Below, in pieces: positions 53,574-62,981 of a stretch of 64,000 nucleotides of DNA (positions are counted from its first letter, which is position 1; each line of letters opens with the position of its first letter). The DNA is taken from contig NZ_RQFO01000004.1 in the NCBI RefSeq assembly GCF_004770045.1, positions 744,001-808,000 of the forward strand, in the 5' to 3' direction. The notes under the pieces are model-generated. The model did no database searches and was not told where the DNA came from. It worked only from the letters and a program-made list of their open reading frames with translations. The position numbers were made by a program, and so were the translations under genes. Origin of the DNA: Leptospira montravelensis. GTDB taxonomy: Bacteria > Spirochaetota > Leptospiria > Leptospirales > Leptospiraceae.

Positions 53574-54023
53574 ATGTCAGATACCAATAGGACAAATCCC
53601 ATGAACATTCTGGAATTTATGCAAAATATCTCTACGCAAGTCTATTTGCGGGGCGATGTGATCTTTCGCGAAGGAGATCCTCATGATGGAAGTATGTATT
53701 GTGTGATGAGTGGAATGTTTGCTGTCACCAAACGACTGCCAGATGGAAGCCAAGAGATCATCAAAGGACTCGGCCCTGGAGAGTTTTTTGGAGAACTTTC
53801 GCTTCTGACAAGAAGGCCGAGGGCTATGACCATTAGTGTGGTATCCACCAATGCTAGGGTTGGAATTTTAAGAGAAGACCAATTCGAAAAACTGGCTCGC
53901 ATCAACACACATTTTTTATTCCAACTCACAAAAAGTACCGTAGAAAAACTCCATAGGGCTGAAGCAAGGCTTACCGAACTGGACAAACTTTTAGAAGAAA
54001 TCAAAAAGGAAGAAGAGAAATGA
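53574..54023 (+). CDS. Single-domain cNMP-binding protein
   Basis: 149 residues. One Crp-type cyclic-nucleotide domain: VIFREGDPHDGSMYCV, and phosphate cassette GEFFGELSLLTRRPRAMT with the Glu and Arg kept. Then a coiled helix (TVEKLHRAEARLTELDKLLEEI). No DNA-binding domain follows, so it works by protein contact. Overlaps the next gene by four bases. Confidence 0.88.
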   Translation: MSDTNRTNPMNILEFMQNISTQVYLRGDVIFREGDPHDGSMYCVMSGMFAVTKRLPDGSQEIIKGLGPGEFFGELSLLTRRPRAMTISVVSTNARVGILREDQFEKLARINTHFLFQLTKSTVEKLHRAEARLTELDKLLEEIKKEEEK

Positions 54024-54517
54024 ACGTCGAACATTTACGAAAGTACATCACCGAAGTAAGGATAAATCATTTCTCTGAAGGAACAAAAGTATTTTCAGAA
54101 GGCGAAGACTGTAACGGAAAAATGTTTTTTGTATTTGCAGGGGAACTTAAAGTTTTCAAACGAAAAGCAAACGGTGAAGACCATTTTGTAAGAAATATCA
54201 AACCAGGAGAATTTTTTGGGGAGATGGCGCTGGTTTTTCCTTCTCCAAGAGCCGCCACCGTTGTTGCAACTGCCGAAGACACAAAAGTAGGTATCATTAC
54301 CAAGGATATTTTTTTTGCAATGGGAAAAGAAAGTCCTGGATTTTTATCTGTCATTTTGCATAGCATCATTGGTCGCCTAACTTCTGTCGAAGATATGATC
54401 TCGGAAAGACAACAAGAATTACATACCATCATCAATGGGATGACCGCTCTCCAAGCAGAACCCACTACCACAGAATCTGTCATAACCAATGAGGAGAAAA
54501 CACAGGATTCGGAGTAA
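54020..54517 (+). CDS. Second single-domain cNMP-binding protein
   Basis: 165 residues with the same plan: GTKVFSEGEDCNGKMFFVF and cassette GEFFGEMALVFPSPRAATVV, then helix and acidic tail. It is a diverged paralogue of the preceding gene rather than a recent copy. Both keep the residues needed for cAMP or cGMP. The ATGA overlap couples them. Confidence 0.88.
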   Translation: MNVEHLRKYITEVRINHFSEGTKVFSEGEDCNGKMFFVFAGELKVFKRKANGEDHFVRNIKPGEFFGEMALVFPSPRAATVVATAEDTKVGIITKDIFFAMGKESPGFLSVILHSIIGRLTSVEDMISERQQELHTIINGMTALQAEPTTTESVITNEEKTQDSE

Positions 54518-54606
54518 GTAAAAGTCAATGTCTAGGAGGAATCCCCATTCCTTCTTACGTTTCCTTTTAAAAATAAGTTGACTAAATCCCTAAAGTCGAG
54601 TTCCAT

Positions 54607-55707
54607 TTGCGGGTGACTTTGCGGTTCTTCAATTATCCCATTCCAGTTCTCCTCGTAACCCTCGGTTTTCTTGCGGTTCCTATTCTGAATGTCTATATTA
54701 CGGCATCCTTATATGATTTGGATTTAGACCATTTTACAATGATTCTTTCTAGAATCCAACCGTTACAATATGTACTCTCGGGTCTCAGTGCCATCATCGC
54801 CTATGGGCTTTTTGCCAAAAGAAAGTTTGGTTATTATCTTTTCCTATGTTTTGCCTTACTCATCCTTACTTACAATGTTTGGATGGTTCTTTCTGTAACA
54901 CTTGGTAAAAAAATCTTTCTTGCAGGGATTCGCATCCATACTGCCGACATCATCTGGAATATGGTTACCACTACCATTTTGTTAGGGACTGTCTTTTATT
55001 TTTTACGTCGAGAAATCGCAGCACCTTATTTAAGTGGAATGCGACGCGGATGGAGAAGCAAATATAGAGAAACACATCCCGTTCCCTTCCATTGGACTAA
55101 TTCTGACGGGGAACGCGAAGGTGATGGACAAACCATCAATATCTCTCGCAACGGAATCCTAATCCCCATTCCTCCACACCACTTTCTAAATGTAGGAGAC
55201 CCAATCAATCTCCTCTTAAAGTTAGAAAAAGAAAATAGAGAACCTGTCTCCATCTCCGTACAAGCAAAGATCGTACGCATTGATAAAGAAAGTGACGGAT
55301 CTGAAATTGCGGGAGTCCAACTTTCCTTTTTAATCAATCAAAAAGAAGAAAAACAAATTTATGAAGCTTTTTTAGTTAGAGTGTTTGCTCCGAGATATCC
55401 TGTTTCTAATCCAGTAAACTTCACTGGAAACGATAACAAAGTAAACCAAGGCACTTTACTCAATGTTTCGATGGAAGGATTGTATATTGAAACCAGTTCC
55501 GTTTTAGAACAAAATCAAAATTGTAATGTAAAAATCCAAACTAGATCGGGAGAGATTTCTGTATCAGGTGTGGTTCGTTGGTCAAACCCACAAGGGAAAT
55601 ATGGAAAACCCAGTGGATTTGGAATTCAAATTGATACAATCGAAAACAAAAACCTTTTCCGTATTTGGATATGGAAACAACGATTTAAATTATTCCACGG
55701 AAGGTAA
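54607..55707 (+). CDS. Membrane protein with tandem PilZ domains
   Basis: 366 residues. Five or so hydrophobic helices fill 1-140, followed by two PilZ domains. First: an R-x-x-x-R (RSKYR) and NISRNG. Second: RYPV and NVSMEG. These are the c-di-GMP arginine motif and N/D-x-S-x-x-G motif, so it likely senses c-di-GMP at the membrane. It lies 89 bases after the two cNMP proteins. The start is TTG 54607, with GTG 54613 and TTG 54619 also possible. Its end overlaps ispD by 18 bases. Confidence 0.82.
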   Translation: MRVTLRFFNYPIPVLLVTLGFLAVPILNVYITASLYDLDLDHFTMILSRIQPLQYVLSGLSAIIAYGLFAKRKFGYYLFLCFALLILTYNVWMVLSVTLGKKIFLAGIRIHTADIIWNMVTTTILLGTVFYFLRREIAAPYLSGMRRGWRSKYRETHPVPFHWTNSDGEREGDGQTINISRNGILIPIPPHHFLNVGDPINLLLKLEKENREPVSISVQAKIVRIDKESDGSEIAGVQLSFLINQKEEKQIYEAFLVRVFAPRYPVSNPVNFTGNDNKVNQGTLLNVSMEGLYIETSSVLEQNQNCNVKIQTRSGEISVSGVVRWSNPQGKYGKPSGFGIQIDTIENKNLFRIWIWKQRFKLFHGR

Positions 55708-56394
55708 ATCTTCCCAAAACAAAGATTCAGCAAGTTCTGCATCTCCAGGACTTGTGACTTTGATATTATGATAGTCGGTTTCGACTATCCCTACCCTTCG
55801 GTTTCCCATCCAAGTGCAAAGGTCAGTAGGATGTTTTTTGAGATCAGAATCCAATCCTTCCGCTAATAATTCCTGGATCATAAAGCCCGCAATGGACTGC
55901 GGTGTTTTTACCGAATACACTTCGTCTCTTTTTAATGGTTCTTCTGTGTAGTTTGTATGAATGCGAACACGAACCAAACTCTCTGTTGATTTTGCTACAA
56001 TACTAGCTCCACCAAAAATTTTTGTTTGTTCCACTAACTGGTAAAGTTCGTTTTGTTTGAAGTTTGGTCTTGCCACGTCATGGATAAAAATAATATCCTT
56101 AGTGTCATAAGAAATGGACTGAAGTCCACATAACGTAGACAGATGGCGGCTTTCCCCACCAGGAACAATCCTATCGTTCCCTTCCAGTAGATCATCCAAC
56201 TCTTTTTCCGTTTCTAAAATCCAATCGGGATGAGAAACTACGGTTATGGATTTGATCAGTCCAAATTTTCGAAACCGTTTGACCGAATGCCTAAGAAGTG
56301 ACTCACCTTTTACTTTTAAAAACTGTTTGGGAACTTCCGTTCCCATCCGCGTGCCTGTCCCACCTGCCAGTAGGACACCGTACAAATTGTTCAT
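55690..56394 (-). CDS. ispD: 2-C-methyl-D-erythritol 4-phosphate cytidylyltransferase (IspD) or close relative
   Basis: 234 residues. IspD attaches CMP to methylerythritol phosphate in the MEP isoprenoid pathway. LLAGGTGTRMGTEVPKQFL is the nucleotide motif, IIFIHDVARPNF the Asp site, and HNIKVTSPGDAELAE the C-terminal signature with the catalytic Lys. HDVARP rather than the usual HDAARP, and the lack of neighbouring MEP genes, leave ribitol-phosphate cytidylyltransferase as an alternative. It starts four bases after the lysA stop. Confidence 0.78.
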   Translation of the reverse strand: MNNLYGVLLAGGTGTRMGTEVPKQFLKVKGESLLRHSVKRFRKFGLIKSITVVSHPDWILETEKELDDLLEGNDRIVPGGESRHLSTLCGLQSISYDTKDIIFIHDVARPNFKQNELYQLVEQTKIFGGASIVAKSTESLVRVRIHTNYTEEPLKRDEVYSVKTPQSIAGFMIQELLAEGLDSDLKKHPTDLCTWMGNRRVGIVETDYHNIKVTSPGDAELAESLFWEDLPSVE

Positions 56395-56398
56395 TCGA

Positions 56399-57700
56399 TC
56401 ATTCTACAACGAGGATTTCATTGCGAAAGATTTCAAGAACTGGTTCTTTTTTTCGAATCAGTTTTGCTTCTCCATTTGTGCGAAGTAAAACCTCTGCCGT
56501 TTCTGGAAAACTATTGTAGTTCTTTGTAGACATTCCTGCACAATACGCACCCACAGCTTCCATCACAACGTAGTCACCCACTTCGGCTTCACCCATAAGT
56601 CTAGTGATAGGTTCTCCCCCTTCTTTTTGGGTGAACACGTCTCCAGACTCACAACAGTGACCCACTACCACATATTCTTCGTTAGATTTTGGAATGCCAC
56701 CATCATTTTTTACTGTGACTAGGGGATGTCTTGCACCGTATAACGAAGGTCTGGTGTTGGAATCCATTCCTGCATCGAGTTTCATAAATCGGAACCCTTT
56801 AGGGCCGGTATCCACCAAATCGTCGACAGTTGTGAGAAGTGCCCCACATAAAGCGACAAGGTATGTTCCCGGTTCAATTTCTAAAATGAGTTTTCTTCCA
56901 TGTTTTGTTGCAAATTCTTCAAACTGAGGTTTTACAGGTGCACCAATCTTTTGTAAGTCGGTAGATTTTTCATCTTCCATCCTTCCCACTTTGTATCCAC
57001 CACCAAGACTCACCACAGTGACACTTGGAAAGGCTTCCGCATATTCTAATGTGTATTTGGCTACGGCCTTCCAAACTTCTGGGTCACTTCCCGAACCAAT
57101 ATGAGTATGAACTTTTTCCACAACGATTTTGTATTTTTCTACGATGGCTTTGACTTCAGGCAGTTTTTCATGCCAAATTCCAAAGGAAGATGTGACTCCC
57201 CCTACATCGGTTTTTTTGGTATGTCCCGAACCAAGTCCCGGATTAAAACGAATGGAAACCGATTTTCCAGGAAATGCCTTTCCAAAGGCTTCGAGTTGGC
57301 GAAGGGAACAAGCATTGAACTTAACCCCTTTTCCTATCAATTCTTCAAAGGCTTTGGGAAACTCTTGGGAAGTGAGCATGATGGACTCCGGTTTGAATCC
57401 AAAGTGGAGGGCACGCACCACTTCATGTTCCGAAGAGGCATCAATGAGGATGCCTTTCTTTTTCATAATCTCAAGGATATTGGAATTGGGATTTGCCTTC
57501 ATGGCGTAACGGACTTGTAAGCCAAAAGCATTGGGAAATGCCAAAGCCTCGTCACATTTTTGTTCAATTTCTTTCTCGGAATAGACAAAGAGTGGCGTGC
57601 CGAATTCTTTTGCTAAAGACCTTACTTGGTCTTCTTTCAAAAACTTTAGTTTTTCGATTGATGTCATAGGATTTAAGATAAACCTTTCAATAGGTTCCAT
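56399..57700 (-). CDS. lysA: Diaminopimelate decarboxylase
   Basis: LysA makes lysine from meso-diaminopimelate. 433 residues: PLP lysine in RYAMKANPN, HTHIGSGS, SLGGGYKVG, EPGTYLVA and the substrate Cys in VGHCCESGD. Met at 57700 or 57667 (residue 12) could be the start; neither has a strong Shine-Dalgarno. Diaminopimelate is also the wall cross-link residue, used by the PBP and M23 genes nearby. Confidence 0.92.
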   Translation of the reverse strand: MEPIERFILNPMTSIEKLKFLKEDQVRSLAKEFGTPLFVYSEKEIEQKCDEALAFPNAFGLQVRYAMKANPNSNILEIMKKKGILIDASSEHEVVRALHFGFKPESIMLTSQEFPKAFEELIGKGVKFNACSLRQLEAFGKAFPGKSVSIRFNPGLGSGHTKKTDVGGVTSSFGIWHEKLPEVKAIVEKYKIVVEKVHTHIGSGSDPEVWKAVAKYTLEYAEAFPSVTVVSLGGGYKVGRMEDEKSTDLQKIGAPVKPQFEEFATKHGRKLILEIEPGTYLVALCGALLTTVDDLVDTGPKGFRFMKLDAGMDSNTRPSLYGARHPLVTVKNDGGIPKSNEEYVVVGHCCESGDVFTQKEGGEPITRLMGEAEVGDYVVMEAVGAYCAGMSTKNYNSFPETAEVLLRTNGEAKLIRKKEPVLEIFRNEILVVE

Positions 57701-57724
57701 TCCATAAAGTCAAAAAAGTAGAAA

Positions 57725-58795
57725 ATGGCAGGAAAGATTACACATATTGAAGCTCTCTCCCAAGTGAAAAAACATTTGGAACATGGAAACGCGACCCAAC
57801 GCAAGATGGCCGCTTTACTTTCTCGTCCCGATGTTGCCTCCTATGCCAACCTTGGTGCCGTGGCTCCCGATATTTTTTACTTCTATCATGTATTACAACC
57901 CAAACGTACAAAAAAAGCTGCTTACTTTGGTGATCTTGCCCACCACCATAGAGTTGCCGAACTTGTACTTAGTTTTCTTGACCAAGTGTATGATACGGAG
58001 ATGGGTCTTTATCGTGACCGGTTTCTTGCTTTCACTTTAGGATATATCTGCCACTGCGTTGTGGACATCCAAACCCATCCTTATATCTTTTATATCTCCG
58101 GAGATTACTATAACAACGATAAGAAGATTTCTTACCAAGCACAAGTAAACCACATGAAAGTTGAATTTGGACTCGATACTCTTCTTATCAACCATCGTTG
58201 GGGAATGAGTGCCAGAGAATACGACTTCCCACAATACATTGATATCCGCCACAGAACTGTAGGAATTAAAAACAAAATGGATCCAGTACTTTGGAATTTT
58301 TGGTTACAATCCATCAAAGATACCTTTCCAACAGAGTTTGCGACTTCCTATTTGGGTTCCGAAAAAAAAATCATCCCCGGTGATATCTTAAACGAATCAT
58401 ATTTAGGTTTTTACAGGTTCACCTCCACTTTGGATTCACGGAGTGCCTTGATGCGGGGCCTTGTGAGTGTAGTGGATACACTTACTTTTCATAAATACAA
58501 TGCCAGTGTGCTGATGCTTCCTGCCATTGAAGCCATCAACCCCAAGATCATGAATGATGAAAAAAGGGAATGGTTTTATCCGGCAGATCCAAAACGTAAG
58601 TTCAATGACTCCTTTATCGAACTTTTGAACCAAGCAAGCCAGGCTTGCAAAGAAATTTTAACGAGAGCCTATGAATATAGTTTTTCTCCGGAAAGCAGAT
58701 CGAAAATTCTGGAATCTCTCGGTGGTTATAATTTGGATACTGGTCTCCGTTACCACGGAATTGACCATATGAAGGAATTTTCTCCACTCGTTTGA
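57725..58795 (+). CDS. Zinc-dependent phospholipase C-type protein
   Basis: 356 residues matching the zinc-PLC (PF00882) fold: THIEAL, LGAVAPDIFYF, LAHHHRVAE, and HCVVDIQTHPYIF, with His/Asp sets able to hold three zinc ions. No signal peptide, so it is probably cytoplasmic and may not be a secreted phospholipase. It precedes the PBP gene by 27 bases. Confidence 0.8.
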   Translation: MAGKITHIEALSQVKKHLEHGNATQRKMAALLSRPDVASYANLGAVAPDIFYFYHVLQPKRTKKAAYFGDLAHHHRVAELVLSFLDQVYDTEMGLYRDRFLAFTLGYICHCVVDIQTHPYIFYISGDYYNNDKKISYQAQVNHMKVEFGLDTLLINHRWGMSAREYDFPQYIDIRHRTVGIKNKMDPVLWNFWLQSIKDTFPTEFATSYLGSEKKIIPGDILNESYLGFYRFTSTLDSRSALMRGLVSVVDTLTFHKYNASVLMLPAIEAINPKIMNDEKREWFYPADPKRKFNDSFIELLNQASQACKEILTRAYEYSFSPESRSKILESLGGYNLDTGLRYHGIDHMKEFSPLV

Positions 58796-58822
58796 TGTGG
58801 ATTTAAAAGTTAAGGGAAATGT

Positions 58823-61375
58823 ATGAAACAAGAACCCGTAGGGCTCTTTGAAAAGTATTTTATCATTTGGTTTCGAACTGTTACAGAAAAGATTTGGACC
58901 GGAGACAAAAAATTAAGAAACACGAGCATTGCTATACTTACCTTTGGAGCTTTGAACGTATTTTTACTCACAGGTTCCGTTAAAGATTTTTTTAAATTAA
59001 AAGAAGCTTCCGTTTATGACATCCCCTCTACTTTGTATGGAATGAATGACAAAGGGGAATACGAACCCATTGCCGAATTTTATAAATTTTCACGAATTCC
59101 TGTTCGCTTAGAACAATTAAAAACAGAAGAAAATCCGCTTTCTCCAGATAACAGGCACAAGGTGATTCAGTGTTTTTTATCCACAGAAGATAACTCGTTT
59201 TACTCACACAATGGAATTGATTTAAAAGGAATCGCACGAGCTTTTGTTGTGAACATTATGGCAGGCCGTGTCAAAGAAGGTGCCTCCACCATCACCCAAC
59301 AAGTAGCACGTCTCAAATTTTTATCCATTGAAAGATCAATCGCAAGAAAAGCTCGCGAGGCTTGGCTTGCGATTTTACTGGAACTTGTATATCCCAAAGA
59401 TAAAATTTTAGAAGTATATTTAAACGAAATTCCATTGGGGCACGGAACCATTGGAGTTGGGGCAGCTTCGCGGTTCTATTTTCGTAAGGAAGTACAAGAT
59501 ATAACTTGGGGAGAAGCTGCCATTCTTGCCAGCCTTACGACGAGGCCCACTCAATTTAGTCCTATTGTGAATCCTGTTTCCAGTATGAACAAAGTGCGTG
59601 TCGTATTTCGTAAGTTAGTTGAAAATGGAAGGATGTCCGTTGCTGATGCGGAAAAAGAATACGCAAATCTACAAGAATATTATACCAATCTAAACCGTTC
59701 TCCTAACGATTCCGCTTTTTCTGATAGATTAAACCGTTTCCCTTATGTAACAGAATACATTCGAAAAAACTTAATCCGTTCGATTGGTTCTGGAAGACTT
59801 TATAATGGTGGGCTCAAAATTTATTCCACGATTAATATTCGCCACCAAGAGGAAGCAGAAAAAGCCCTCCTTCCAGCCCTGCAAAGACAAACCATAGAAT
59901 CCAACCAAAGAGCTTTTCGAAACATTGATGCCTTTGACGATTTGTATGGAAGTGGTTATTCTCTCATTGCCGATTTATATGACCTTCCCGATTTTAAATT
60001 CCGCATTTCTCGGACAGAACGTACGTTTTCATCAGCCTACCAAGAAGACCTCCGAGATGAATTTTTTGCATTAAACTTGTTAACTGGTGATGATTTTCTA
60101 GGAGATTTGATCGACAAAAACTACACTTCTCAAACCACAAAAGACCATCTTCTTCCTGTGGAAGGATCTCTCATTGCCATTCGACCAGATACAGGTTATA
60201 TAACTGCGTTAGTTGGAGGATCAGGATTTCGTTCGGACAACCAACAAATTCGTCCCTTCCAAGCCTTTCGCCAACCCGGTTCCGCTTTTAAACCAATTCT
60301 TTACGCAGCGGCAATGGATTACTCAGGAAAAAACCCGGATCCAGAAAAAAACGTAACCCCTGCGACTCTCTTTGCAGATTCCCCACTTCAATATCTAATG
60401 GAAGACGGTGATGAATGGGCTCCCGAAAACTATAGTAGCGAATATTCAGGTTTTATTTTACTAAGAAAAGCATTAGAACAATCCAAAAACTCTGTAGCGG
60501 TGCGGGTCTTAGAACAAGTGGGTCTATCTCACCTAATGGAAAGTCTACGAGGTTTATTACAACTAAACGGGAGAGACATTCCTTATAACTTCAGTGTTTC
60601 CCTTGGTTCCTTTGAACTTACACCTTATGAACTCACAAGAGCTTATGCAGCCCTTGCTTCCGGTGGCAAAACAGTGAACCCTATTTCTGTTTTATATGTA
60701 GAAGATAATGCTGGAAAAGTGATCAAAGACTTTCGTAAAGATTTTGATGACGAGGATCGAAAACAAATCATCTCAAAAGAAGCAGCTTTTCTCATCACTT
60801 CTATGATGCGTGACGTTGTCGAAGAAGGAACGGGTCGCGGAGTTTTGTCTTATGGCCTAAATCGAAAGGCTTACGGAAAAACGGGAACTACCAATAACTT
60901 TCGTGATGCTTGGTTTGTGGGTTATACCCCAGAACTTGTGACCTCCGTATGGTTTGGCTACGACGGGGGGACTATTTCTCTTGGCCGAGGGATGACCGGG
61001 GGTAAACTAGCAGCACCTGTTTGGGGAAGATTTATGGCAAGGGCCCTAGACCGGGAACCTGTGATTGATTTTCCTTGGCTTGCTGATGTCAAAGTCACCA
61101 AAAAGACAGTTTGCCGTATGTCAGGAAAACTCCCCGGAAGCCATTGCCACGACCTCTTCGAAGAGTATTTTATCCCGCAAACTGTTCCGAAAGAGGTTTG
61201 TAACGATCATGGTTCCTCTTGGAACGTAGTGGAGACCAAACCTTCAGCGTATTCCGCACAATCGGTGCGCACAGAGAAGAAAAAACCCGAAAAAATAGAA
61301 AAACAGAGCCCTTCCTCGAAACCGCCAAAACGAAAAAAGTCAGTCTTTAGCGGAGATGAGGAAATCGATTACTAA
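58823..61375 (+). CDS. Class A penicillin-binding protein (glycosyltransferase/transpeptidase)
   Basis: 850 residues: one helix near 30-50, a GT51 domain (STEDNSFYSHNGIDLKG, EGASTITQQVARL) and a transpeptidase with SAFK (active Ser in RQPGSAFKPILY), SKNSVAVR as the S-x-N box and YGKTGTTNNFRDAW as the K-T-G box. A basic Lys-rich tail ends it. It builds peptidoglycan. An insert of about 100 residues sits between the GT and TP domains. Confidence 0.95.
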   Translation: MKQEPVGLFEKYFIIWFRTVTEKIWTGDKKLRNTSIAILTFGALNVFLLTGSVKDFFKLKEASVYDIPSTLYGMNDKGEYEPIAEFYKFSRIPVRLEQLKTEENPLSPDNRHKVIQCFLSTEDNSFYSHNGIDLKGIARAFVVNIMAGRVKEGASTITQQVARLKFLSIERSIARKAREAWLAILLELVYPKDKILEVYLNEIPLGHGTIGVGAASRFYFRKEVQDITWGEAAILASLTTRPTQFSPIVNPVSSMNKVRVVFRKLVENGRMSVADAEKEYANLQEYYTNLNRSPNDSAFSDRLNRFPYVTEYIRKNLIRSIGSGRLYNGGLKIYSTINIRHQEEAEKALLPALQRQTIESNQRAFRNIDAFDDLYGSGYSLIADLYDLPDFKFRISRTERTFSSAYQEDLRDEFFALNLLTGDDFLGDLIDKNYTSQTTKDHLLPVEGSLIAIRPDTGYITALVGGSGFRSDNQQIRPFQAFRQPGSAFKPILYAAAMDYSGKNPDPEKNVTPATLFADSPLQYLMEDGDEWAPENYSSEYSGFILLRKALEQSKNSVAVRVLEQVGLSHLMESLRGLLQLNGRDIPYNFSVSLGSFELTPYELTRAYAALASGGKTVNPISVLYVEDNAGKVIKDFRKDFDDEDRKQIISKEAAFLITSMMRDVVEEGTGRGVLSYGLNRKAYGKTGTTNNFRDAWFVGYTPELVTSVWFGYDGGTISLGRGMTGGKLAAPVWGRFMARALDREPVIDFPWLADVKVTKKTVCRMSGKLPGSHCHDLFEEYFIPQTVPKEVCNDHGSSWNVVETKPSAYSAQSVRTEKKKPEKIEKQSPSSKPPKRKKSVFSGDEEIDY

Positions 61376-61434
61376 AAAGGCTTGTCAAGAAGACCGAAAA
61401 TTTTGATTCTCACAGAAGGGGAAAAGGAGCAGGA

Positions 61435-61839
61435 ATGGCAATAGGTAAGGATTCCATCAATAGCGTTATCGGACCAGGGTCGATATTTGAAGGTAAGTTT
61501 TATATCGCAGGTTCACTCAGAATCGATGGAAAATTCGAAGGTGATATCAAAACTGAAGATGCACTTGTTATCGGAGAAACCGGTAAAGTAAAAACTAACA
61601 TTAGCGCAAAAGAAGTCATTGTATCAGGTACCCTCATCGGAAATATCAAAGCCGAAAACGAAGTAAAACTAGAAGGTACTGGACGTATGTTAGGTGATAT
61701 CACTGCTCCATACTTAGAACTTCAAAAAGGTGTAGTTGCAAAAGGAAATATCACAATCACAGGCGGTCAGAAAAAAGACGTGCGTAAGATTGTTGAAGAA
61801 TCCTTCGGCGGTATTAAATCTTTAGATACCAAGGATTAA
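61435..61839 (+). CDS. Bactofilin
   Basis: 134 residues; the DUF583 beta-helix: GPGSIFEGKFYIAGSLRIDG, GDIKTEDALVIGETGKV, GTLIGNIKAENEVKLEGTG, GDITAPYLELQKG. Bactofilins polymerise without nucleotide and position wall enzymes. The M23 peptidase gene follows by 17 bases, the same pairing as in Helicobacter CcmA/Csd1. AAGGAGCAGGA is the Shine-Dalgarno. Confidence 0.93.
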   Translation: MAIGKDSINSVIGPGSIFEGKFYIAGSLRIDGKFEGDIKTEDALVIGETGKVKTNISAKEVIVSGTLIGNIKAENEVKLEGTGRMLGDITAPYLELQKGVVAKGNITITGGQKKDVRKIVEESFGGIKSLDTKD

Positions 61840-61856
61840 CTAGTCTCCATTAACAC

Positions 61857-62981
61857 ATGCTACTTCGGTCTCCTGATAAGTCTACGATCGGCAAGCATGT
61901 GTTACGCTGGGGAAACGTAAATGTAATCCAAGTTTCTCCCGGTAAGTATTTTTATAACCTCCAATCACAATCCAGCGTCCTACATGGGACCATTGATCTC
62001 AATCGGAAAAGGTATAGAATTCTTCCACTCCTCGCCTCTTCTTTTATCTTAGCTTTCTTTTTATCAGTACTCGTAGACAAACAAACATACGAAGAAAGTT
62101 TAATGGAAAAAGAGTTCCTCAGTATGTCCACTGAAGTGGAAGAAAACGACATTAAAGACAAAGAAGCAAAACTTGCCGATGCTAAATACCTGCAAGAAAC
62201 AGAAGATAAAAAAATGGCCATCCTTCGTTCTGCCGATTTGGATGCTTTAGCAGATAACAAAAATAAAAAACTTAAAGTGACTCAATATAAAGTCAAAAAA
62301 AATGAAACTCTTTCTGATATAGCACGACGTTTTAAAGTTTCTGCAGAATCAATCGCAGGCAGTTCTGGAATTAACCCAGAAGTCTCCATTCTTCCTGGAC
62401 AAATTCTAAATATTCCCAACAAACAAGGTTTAGTTTATAAGTTAAAAAAAGGGGATACCCTTGCAAAAGTCGCTGACTACTATAAAGTAAAGATTGATGA
62501 TATTTATTCAGAAAACCAACTTGAAGACTATGATTTATTTAAATCGGGACAAAAGGTATTCCTTCCAGGAGCTGTGATTCCAGAAACTGGACCGGTTTGG
62601 AGAATCCCTGTTTCTTCAAAGGTGATCACATCCGGTTGGGGAACACGTTCCTATCCACAATACAAATTCCATATGGCACTTGACTTACGAGCCAACTACG
62701 AATCTGTATATGCCGCACGAAAAGGAAAAGTCACTTATTCCGGTTGGATGGGCGGTTATGGAAACGCAATTATCCTAACACATGACGATAATTACCAAAC
62801 TTTATATGCCCACAATTCTAAACTCTACGTGAAAGAAGGTGATTATGTAAGTGCAGGAAAAATCATTTCTCGTTCCGGTTGTACTGGTTATTGTTTTGGT
62901 CCCCACCTCCATTTTGAAGTCATCAAAGATGGAAAAAACGTAAATCCTACAAAAATAATGAAAGGTTTTTCTTATAAATGA
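61857..62981 (+). CDS. LysM-M23 peptidase
   Basis: 374 residues: helix at about 57-75 anchors it; two LysM domains (TQYKVKKNETLSDIARRF and YKLKKGDTLAKVADYY) bind peptidoglycan; the C-terminal M23/LytM domain has the zinc set H-x-x-x-D (HMALDL) and HLHFEV, so it is probably an active endopeptidase. With the bactofilin it likely sets cell shape. Its TGA overlaps the next ATG. Confidence 0.94.
   Translation: MLLRSPDKSTIGKHVLRWGNVNVIQVSPGKYFYNLQSQSSVLHGTIDLNRKRYRILPLLASSFILAFFLSVLVDKQTYEESLMEKEFLSMSTEVEENDIKDKEAKLADAKYLQETEDKKMAILRSADLDALADNKNKKLKVTQYKVKKNETLSDIARRFKVSAESIAGSSGINPEVSILPGQILNIPNKQGLVYKLKKGDTLAKVADYYKVKIDDIYSENQLEDYDLFKSGQKVFLPGAVIPETGPVWRIPVSSKVITSGWGTRSYPQYKFHMALDLRANYESVYAARKGKVTYSGWMGGYGNAIILTHDDNYQTLYAHNSKLYVKEGDYVSAGKIISRSGCTGYCFGPHLHFEVIKDGKNVNPTKIMKGFSYK

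Noticed and set aside
53574..54517. Recent tandem duplication of the two cNMP-binding genes
   Set aside because: They share only family motifs, and the rest of their sequences differ too much for a recent copy.
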